From assembly GCA_027315345.1 (NCBI GenBank), contig DAHUYE010000091.1, forward strand, positions 1 through 64,000: a stretch of 64,000 nt of DNA. Direction: 5' to 3'. Numbering within the stretch: position 1 is the first letter of the stretch; each line of letters starts with the position of its first letter. This DNA is from Actinomycetota bacterium (GTDB lineage Bacteria; Actinomycetota; Acidimicrobiia; Acidimicrobiales; JAJPHE01). Below, piece after piece: positions 58,528-64,000 of the stretch. A program made the translations under genes and the position numbers. The notes under the pieces are model-generated. The model worked only from the letters and a program-made list of their open reading frames with translations. It searched no databases and was not told where the DNA came from.

Positions 58528-59537
58528 ACGGAGCCCTACTGGCCTCCATCGTCTCGGGAGCGGCCTCCGACGTGGTCGGGGCCTTCGCCCGGGCTCTGGC
58601 CGGGGGCATCGTCTCCCTGGCCGCCTGGACCCTGGCGCAGCTGACCCGGGTGGCGGCGGAGAACACCACTGTCTCCTTGGACACCTGGTTTGCCGGTCCC
58701 TGGCGGGCCATGTGCGCGGTGGCCGGGATCCTGGCCGTGCCCTTGTTCCTGGCTGGGGTCATCACCTCGCTCTCGCGGGGCGAGGGGGTCTCGGGGCTGG
58801 TCCGGGTGGTGGGACGGCTCATGGCAGCCGCCGCCGGCACCGCCGTTGCCCTGGGACTGGTCAGCCTGGTGCTGACCGCCACCGACGCCGCCTGTGAGGT
58901 GTTCTCCTCCAGCGCCGGAGTGAGCCTGCCCGCCGCCACCGCCCGGCTGGGCACTGCCCTGGGCTTCGCCTCGGCGTTGGCCGGAGGCGCCGGGCCCATC
59001 CTTCTGGCCCTGGTAGCCGCCCTGGCCGGCCTGGTGGTGTGGATCGAATTGGCTGTGCGGGCCGCGCTGATAACCGTCGGGGTGGCCTTCCTGCCCCTCG
59101 GCCTGGCCGGGCTGGTCTGGTCCAACACCGCCGGCTGGCTGCGGCGCCTGGCCGAGGTCATCACGGCCGTGGCCCTCTCCAAGCTGGTCATCGTCGTGGT
59201 CCTGACCCTGGGCGCCGCCGCCCTCTCCGGTGCCGCCGCCTCGGGGGCGGGATCGGAGCTGGACACCACCGTGACCGGCGTGGCCTTCCTGGTGCTGGCC
59301 AGCTTCGGGCTGCCCATGACGCTTCGCTTCCTGCCCCTGGCTGCCGAGGCGGCCGCCCATGCCGGGCGGGGCCGGGCGGCGCTTTCTTGGGCGGCGGGGG
59401 CCCCGGCCCGCCTCGATGCCCGCCTGGCCACCGCCTCGTCCTGGGGCCGGCGCCTGGGCGGCGCCGGTGTCGGTGCCGGAGGTGTCGGAGCCGGGATGGC
59501 GACCACGACGGGCAGGGCGGAGGGTTCCGATGGCTGA
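58524..59537 (+). CDS. VirB6/TrbL-like conjugation membrane protein
   Basis: The protein is 337 aa. At least six hydrophobic helices (for example AMCAVAGILAVPLFLAGVIT and VIVVVLTLGAAALSGAA) and the block VGVAFLPLGLAGLVWSNTAGW match the TrbL/VirB6 family and SCO6881-like proteins, which form the inner-membrane channel of type IV secretion. The C-terminal ~40 residues are Gly-rich and cytoplasmic. It overlaps the next gene by eight bases. Confidence 0.75.
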   Translation: MNGALLASIVSGAASDVVGAFARALAGGIVSLAAWTLAQLTRVAAENTTVSLDTWFAGPWRAMCAVAGILAVPLFLAGVITSLSRGEGVSGLVRVVGRLMAAAAGTAVALGLVSLVLTATDAACEVFSSSAGVSLPAATARLGTALGFASALAGGAGPILLALVAALAGLVVWIELAVRAALITVGVAFLPLGLAGLVWSNTAGWLRRLAEVITAVALSKLVIVVVLTLGAAALSGAAASGAGSELDTTVTGVAFLVLASFGLPMTLRFLPLAAEAAAHAGRGRAALSWAAGAPARLDARLATASSWGRRLGGAGVGAGGVGAGMATTTGRAEGSDG

Positions 59538-60885
59538 GGCCCGCTACCGCTTCGCCCCCGGCGGGCCCAAGGCCGTGGTGCTGGGCCTCTCCGCCGCCCA
59601 GCTGGTCATCCTGGGGGCCGGCTCCGCCGCCGCCCTGGGCGCGGTGATGGCCCATACCGTGGCTCTTGGTCTGGTGGCCGGCGGCCTGGCTGTCGCAATC
59701 GCCCTCGTCCCTCTGGCCGGGCGCCCGGCGTATACCTGGGCCGGCCCCGGCACCGCCCATCTCCTCGTCGCCCGGCGCCGGCCGGCACCGCTGACCCGCC
59801 ATCACCCCCGACGGGCGACCAAGTCGGCTCCGTCGCCCCTGCGCCTGCCCGACGGACGCCGGGTCCGCTTCGAGGCCGCCGACGGCGCCGGCCTGGCCCG
59901 GATCGGCCGGCACCACAGCTTCCACTACAGCTTCACCTTGGAGATCAGCGGTCCGGCCCTGTCCCTGGCCGAGCCCGAGGCGCATGAAGCCACCCTGGGG
60001 GCCTGGGGAGAGGTCCTGGCCGGCGCGGCCCGGCGGGGCCTGCGCCGGCTGGTGCTGATCGAGCAGCTCGGCCCCCAGAGCCCCAACAGCGTCGCCGCCT
60101 GGGCCAACGCCCTGGCCGGCCGGGCCGACCCGGCCGCCTTGTCGGCCTACCGGGCCCACCTGTCCGCCGTCGTGGGTTCTTCCCGCGTCCACCGTCTCTA
60201 TCTGTCCGGGTCGGCTGCCTCCGCGCCAGATGCGGCCGCCCAAGCCCAGTGGCTGGCCCAGGCCTTGACCCAGGCCGGATTTCCCAACCGCCGCCTGGTT
60301 GCCAGCGAGCTGGCCGAGGTCACCCGGAGGATCCTGGCGCCCGGGAGCGAGCATCCGGCGCCCCAGCCGTCATGGCACTCTGCCTGGGACCGCATCGGGG
60401 CCGACGGGGCCACCCACGTGGTCTTCGAGGCGGCCGAGCTGCCCCGCATCCCGGTCCCCGGGCCGTGGCTGGCGCCCATGGTCAATGAGGCAACGCTGGG
60501 CACGGCCCGGGTCGTCGCCCTGCAGCTGGAGCTGACTCCCCCCGAAGAAGCGATCCGCCGGGCCGAGCGGGAGGCGTTGTCGGGCGACAACGAAGCCGAG
60601 CTGCGGGCCCGGCTCGGCTTTCGCTTCGGGGCCCGTCAGGCCCTCTCCGCCCAGGCCAGCGCCGAGCGGGAGGCCGAGCTGGCCGGCGGGCAGCCCGAGA
60701 TGAACTTCAGCCTCCTGGTCGGGCTGGCCGTCGAGCATCCCTCCGAACTGGACGTGGCCGCCGCCGGGCTGGTGGCGGCCGGGGCCCGGGCCGGTTTGCG
60801 CCTGCGCCGCTGCTATGGCCGCCAACCCCAGGCCCTCTCCGGCCTGGTCCCGGTCGTGGTTTCCAACGGGGGAGGCCGGCCATGA
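59530..60885 (+). CDS. SCO6880-like conjugation protein
   Basis: The protein is 451 aa from the ATG at 59530. Two N-terminal membrane helices (VVLGLSAAQLVILGAGSAAA, VALGLVAGGLAVAIALV) precede a large cytoplasmic domain (RRRPAPLTRHHPRR; FHYSFTLEISGPALSLAEPE; ELELTPPEEAIRRAEREALS-like block). This matches SCO6880-type proteins, which combine a PrgI/VirB3-like anchor with the N-terminal half of VirB4. The VirB4 ATPase half is encoded next, after a four-base overlap. Confidence 0.75.
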   Translation: MAEARYRFAPGGPKAVVLGLSAAQLVILGAGSAAALGAVMAHTVALGLVAGGLAVAIALVPLAGRPAYTWAGPGTAHLLVARRRPAPLTRHHPRRATKSAPSPLRLPDGRRVRFEAADGAGLARIGRHHSFHYSFTLEISGPALSLAEPEAHEATLGAWGEVLAGAARRGLRRLVLIEQLGPQSPNSVAAWANALAGRADPAALSAYRAHLSAVVGSSRVHRLYLSGSAASAPDAAAQAQWLAQALTQAGFPNRRLVASELAEVTRRILAPGSEHPAPQPSWHSAWDRIGADGATHVVFEAAELPRIPVPGPWLAPMVNEATLGTARVVALQLELTPPEEAIRRAEREALSGDNEAELRARLGFRFGARQALSAQASAEREAELAGGQPEMNFSLLVGLAVEHPSELDVAAAGLVAAGARAGLRLRRCYGRQPQALSGLVPVVVSNGGGRP

Positions 60886-62126
60886 GTACGGCGACGCTTC
60901 ACCGATCCAGCCTGCGCAACGCCGCCAGCCTGTACCTCGGCCTGGCCGATCGGGCTCTGCCGGCCGACGGGGCCCTGCTGGGGCTCACCGAACCGGCCGG
61001 TTCGGCCTTCTGCTTCGACCCTTTCGCCGCCTACGGATCGGGGCGGATCACCAATCCCAATCTCTTGATCCTGGGCCAGGTCGGCTCGGGCAAGTCGGCC
61101 CTAGCCAAGACGCTGTGCTGGACCCAGGCGGCCCTGGCCCGGCGCTGGGTCGGCATCCTCGATCCCAAGGGCGAATACGCCCCCCTGGCCGAGGCTCTCG
61201 GCCTGGTCACCCTCCGCCCCGGAGCGGGCGCCGCCAGCGCCGTCAACCCCTTGGCCAGCGCGACGGTTGGCGCCGAGGCCGCCCGCCACCGGGCCGAGGC
61301 GGCCACCGCTCTGGCCGTCGCCCTGGCCGATCGGGCCCTGACCGGCGAGGAGACGGCCGGCGTGTCCGCCGCCGCGGCCGGCTTGGGCCAAGCCCGCCTG
61401 TCCGCGCTGGTCGAGGCCCTGTTGTCCCCACCGGCCTCCCTGGCCGCCGAGCTGCGGGTCGGGCGCCAAGCCCTCACTGGGGCCCTGCGAGAGGTGGGGC
61501 TTCAGCTGCGCCGGCTCACCGAAGGGGACCTGGCTGGGCTGTTCTCCGACCGTCCCGGCGACGCCATCGCCACCTCCGGGACCGGCGTGGTGGTCGACCT
61601 GTCGGGCCTTTATGCCCGGCCCGAGCTGTTGTCCCCCGCCATGGTGGCCGCCGGAGCGGCCCTCTCCGCCGCCCTGGGCGATCAGGGTACCCAGCACGTC
61701 TTGGTCCTCGATGAGGCCTGGTTGGTGTTGGGCAACGTCGGGGTAGTCCGCTGGCTGCGCTCCACCCTCAAGCTGGCCCGAGCCCTGGGCGCCGCGGTGG
61801 TGCTGGTCAGCCACAGCCTGGGCGATTTCGACGCAGTCGGATCGGCCGGTTCGGAGTCGGCCCGAGTGGCGGCCGGGTTGGTCGCCGACCTGTCCACCCA
61901 GGTGGTCATGGCCCAGCCCGCCTCGGCACATCCGGCTCTGCGCTCGGTGCTGCGCCTGGGCCTGGCCGAGACCGAGGCGGCCGGCCGGTTGCGGCGCGGC
62001 CAGGGGATCTGGCGCATCGGCGCCGAGGCGGCGGTGGCCGTCACCCACCACCTACCGGCGCCGCTGGGCCCGATCCTGGATACCGATGCCCGCATGCGGG
62101 CCGAGCCGACCAGGGCCGCGCCATGA
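60882..62126 (+). CDS. VirB4-like conjugation ATPase
   Basis: The protein is 414 aa. Walker A LLILGQVGSGKSALAKTL (~62-78), a DPKGEYAPLAEAL block, Walker B HVLVLDEAWLVLGNVG (~270), and the late VVLVSHSLGDFDAVG match the C-terminal motor of VirB4/TraC. Full VirB4 proteins are ~800 aa; here the N-terminal part is the preceding SCO6880-like gene. It supplies energy for the type IV secretion channel. It is coupled both sides by ATGA. Confidence 0.85.
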   Translation: MSTATLHRSSLRNAASLYLGLADRALPADGALLGLTEPAGSAFCFDPFAAYGSGRITNPNLLILGQVGSGKSALAKTLCWTQAALARRWVGILDPKGEYAPLAEALGLVTLRPGAGAASAVNPLASATVGAEAARHRAEAATALAVALADRALTGEETAGVSAAAAGLGQARLSALVEALLSPPASLAAELRVGRQALTGALREVGLQLRRLTEGDLAGLFSDRPGDAIATSGTGVVVDLSGLYARPELLSPAMVAAGAALSAALGDQGTQHVLVLDEAWLVLGNVGVVRWLRSTLKLARALGAAVVLVSHSLGDFDAVGSAGSESARVAAGLVADLSTQVVMAQPASAHPALRSVLRLGLAETEAAGRLRRGQGIWRIGAEAAVAVTHHLPAPLGPILDTDARMRAEPTRAAP

Positions 62127-62608
62127 ACGTATTCGGCAAGGTGGTCGTCGGCGCCCTGGGCCTGTCGGTCAGCGCCTTGGCCGCCTTGGGCGGTGGCCCG
62201 CTTGGCTCCCCGGCAGCAGCCTTCTCGGCGCCGAGCGGCTTCCTGCGCGGTTCGGGGGCGGACCTGTCCCTGTCCCAGATCGGAAGCGTGGCCGAGACAG
62301 CCGGGTTTTCCGGCCCCGGGCTGGCCATGGCCATCGCCGTGGCCGAGGCCGAATCCGGTGGTGACCCCGACGCCACCGACGACGACGCCAACGGCACCAT
62401 CGACCGGGGTCTGTGGCAGATCAACTCGGTGCACGCCGCCTACTCCCCGGCCTGTGACTACGACCCGGCGTGCAACGCCTCGGCCGCCTATGCCATCTCC
62501 GCCGGCGGCCGGGACTGGACGGCCTGGGTCACCTACCAACACGGCTCCGAGATCGCCTTCCTCCCCGCGGCCACGGCGTGGGTGGCGGCCCAGGGGGTCC
62601 GGCCATGA
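62123..62608 (+). CDS. Exported lytic transglycosylase (VirB1-like)
   Basis: The protein is 161 aa. A signal peptide (VVVGALGLSVSALAALGGG) is followed by an SLT/lysozyme-like domain with the catalytic glutamate in AVAEAESGGDP, then RGLWQINSVHAAYSPACDYD and AYAISAGGRDWTAW. It locally opens peptidoglycan for the secretion channel. It lies between the VirB4 and primase genes, coupled by ATGA overlaps. Confidence 0.85.
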   Translation: MNVFGKVVVGALGLSVSALAALGGGPLGSPAAAFSAPSGFLRGSGADLSLSQIGSVAETAGFSGPGLAMAIAVAEAESGGDPDATDDDANGTIDRGLWQINSVHAAYSPACDYDPACNASAAYAISAGGRDWTAWVTYQHGSEIAFLPAATAWVAAQGVRP

Positions 62609-63987
62609 CGGCGTCGGCCATACCTTCAGCCGACCTGCACGACGCCGCCCTGGTCATCCGACCTTGGTCCGACCCGGTCATCGAGGCCGTCGGCTTTGCC
62701 CCCGAGAATGCCTACCTGGAGCGCTGCTGGACCCCGGTGGTCGGACCGACCACCGTGTTGTTGTGGCGCCGCCTGGCCATCGCCGCCCTGGAGCACCCGG
62801 GCGGGCTGGCCCTGGATAGAACCGAGCTGGCCGGTGAGTTGGGGGTGGGGCCGGCCCAGGGCCTGGAGCGCTCGCTGCGCCGGTTGGTGGACTTCGGCGG
62901 CGCTCGGGTCTTCGGTGACGAGTACTGGGTGCGAACGGCCATCCCACCCCTGCCCCAGCGCCGCCTGGCCCGCCTGCCCGCCTCGGTACAAGCCATTGCC
63001 GCCCACCTGGCCGACGGCCATGGATTGTCCCGACACAATCCGCTGCTCGAGGCCGCCCTCGACTACGCCGGACGGGGCTGGCCCGTCCTGCCCTTGGTCG
63101 CCCAGGGCAAGGTCCCCGACGCTCGCCTGGTGCCCCACGGTCTGACCGAGGCGAGCACCGACGCCGGGTTGATCGAATCATGGTGGGCGGCCTCGCCCCT
63201 GGCCAACGTCGCCATCGCCACCGGATCTCTCAACGGCATCGACGTGGTCGATCTCGATCCCCTACCCGACGGCCCCGGCGAGTCTCCCGACGTCCTGGGC
63301 CAGGTACGGGACGGGCTGGTCCGCCCCGGAGCGGTCGTGGCCACCGGGCGGGGCTGGCATCTCTACTTCGGCGGCGGGGAGCTGCCCACCCGGACCGGGG
63401 TCCTGCCCGGCATCGACGTCCGCGGCGCCGGGGGCTACGTAGTGGCCCCGCCCTCGGTTCATCCCTCCGGTGTTTCCTATCGCTTCGTCGACGCCCAGGG
63501 TGAGGTGCTCGCCCGCCTCGGTCCCGACCCGATGCCCCCGGCGCCGGCCTGGTTGGTGGAGCTGTGCCGGCCAGCCGCGGCGCCGCCTCGGATCAGCGAG
63601 CCCCGCCGGTTGGATCTTCCCGCCTACGCCCGCGCCGCCCTGGACTCGGAATGCGCCGCGGTGGCGGCCACCCCGGAGGGTTCCCGCAACGACCGGCTCA
63701 ACCGGGCCGCCTTCGCCATGGGCACCCTGGCCGGCGCCGGCGTACTCGAGGCCGAGACCGCCGGCGACGCTCTGGTAAATGCCGGACGGGCGGCGGGACT
63801 TCCCGAAACCGAGGCCCGCCGCACGGTCGCCTCCGGGCTCTCCGCCGGACTGAACCATCCGCGCACCCTCCAAGCCGAGGATGTAGCCACCGGCGGGGAG
63901 CTGGTCGTGGCCGACCAGCTCGGGCCCGGCCCGGCCCGAGAGCGCGCTCGCCCGCCGGCCGGACGGGCCAGAGGCAGGGGCCGATGA
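62605..63987 (+). CDS. Bifunctional DNA primase/polymerase with an extra N-terminal winged-helix region
   Basis: The protein is 460 aa from the ATG at 62605. The first ~165 residues (LLWRRLAIAALEHPGGLALD, ELGVGPAQGLERSLRRLVDF) look like a winged-helix module not usual in this family. The PriPol domain follows: ALDYAGRGWPVLPLVAQGK, WWAASPLANVAIATGSLNGI with VVDLDP, TGRGWHLYF and GGYVVAPPSVHPSG. It may prime the transferred strand. A helical C-terminal part (AALDSECAAVAATPEGSRND) ends in a basic tail. It closes with ATGA into the next gene. Confidence 0.8.
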   Translation: MTASAIPSADLHDAALVIRPWSDPVIEAVGFAPENAYLERCWTPVVGPTTVLLWRRLAIAALEHPGGLALDRTELAGELGVGPAQGLERSLRRLVDFGGARVFGDEYWVRTAIPPLPQRRLARLPASVQAIAAHLADGHGLSRHNPLLEAALDYAGRGWPVLPLVAQGKVPDARLVPHGLTEASTDAGLIESWWAASPLANVAIATGSLNGIDVVDLDPLPDGPGESPDVLGQVRDGLVRPGAVVATGRGWHLYFGGGELPTRTGVLPGIDVRGAGGYVVAPPSVHPSGVSYRFVDAQGEVLARLGPDPMPPAPAWLVELCRPAAAPPRISEPRRLDLPAYARAALDSECAAVAATPEGSRNDRLNRAAFAMGTLAGAGVLEAETAGDALVNAGRAAGLPETEARRTVASGLSAGLNHPRTLQAEDVATGGELVVADQLGPGPARERARPPAGRARGRGR

Positions 63988-64000
63988 GCGAGGCCGTCAA
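63984..64000 (+). CDS. Start of the next operon gene (cut by window edge)
   Basis: ATGAGCGAGGCCGTCAA begins at the base that overlaps the primase stop (ATGA) and reads MSEAV before the window ends. The same coupling throughout the operon supports it as a real start; the product cannot be told. Confidence 0.5.

Overview
The window is GC-rich actinobacterial DNA. The evidence is strong GC bias at third codon positions (hence the many long antisense shadow ORFs), a Tad/CpaF apparatus with no secretin gene, a BTAD/LysM protein and an SCO6880-type conjugation protein. The class cannot be fixed from sequence alone. Almost everything after about 1.7 kb looks mobile. The left edge (1-1661) holds the 3' end of an ISL3-type transposase and an ATP-grasp enzyme, and is the best candidate for resident chromosome.

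Element 1 (about 1.74-39.08 kb) lies between two 93-bp direct repeats (1662-1754 and 38991-39083). Each repeat is the 3' half of a CAT-anticodon tRNA followed by the same terminator hairpin. A tyrosine integrase sits directly beside the right repeat. From left to right the element carries: a small ubiquitin-like conjugation operon (UBL, ThiF-type E1, DUF6527) with a divergent RadC-like JAB protein; an ImmA/IrrE-DUF4411-DUF6650 cassette; a complete type I restriction-modification operon ending in a YgjP-type peptidase; a TIR protein with an Abi-C-like partner; a probable conjugative leading region (SSB, ArdC, DUF4365 and small proteins) whose genes share an upstream leader architecture; a serine recombinase; a surface module (SipW-type signal peptidase fused to a seven-blade YVTN propeller, a TasA/CalY-like substrate, two TadE proteins, a TadG-like protein and a WxL-like gene remnant); a mobilisation pair (VirD4/TraG-like coupling ATPase and a replication-relaxation protein); a non-coding block of hairpins and iterons; RepA, an RHH protein and ParA; a Fic protein; and a HTH protein next to the integrase. 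It therefore looks like an integrated plasmid with a large defence island, mobilisable but without a visible VirB4.

The right-hand region (39.1-64 kb) begins exactly at the second tRNA half, and no tRNA 5' half follows it. This suggests that at least one more element is stacked at the same locus. It has an NdpA-like/membrane gene pair, a BrnT-like toxin-antitoxin module, a protein built from about eleven consecutive helix-turn-helix repeats, and a second integrase with a HTH protein. These are followed by two long, tightly overlapped rightward operons. Operon A (47.3-57.9 kb) encodes a lipoprotein, a secreted PKD-like protein, SAF/CpaB, CpaE, CpaF, TadB, TadC, a short pilin-like peptide, TadE-like proteins and a transmembrane LysM-BTAD protein. 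Operon B (58.1 kb to the window edge) encodes a DUF6112/VirB2-like protein, a VirB6/TrbL-like membrane protein, an SCO6880-like protein, a VirB4-like ATPase, a lytic transglycosylase and a primase-polymerase. Both operons are preceded by the same CTGTCACAG motif, once before A and in a 21-bp tandem duplication before B.

The strongest candidates for little-described biology are the Tad/type IV secretion composite with its shared operator, the signal peptidase-propeller fusion beside its likely substrate, the tandem-HTH protein, and the compact ubiquitin-like operon inside a tRNA-integrated plasmid.
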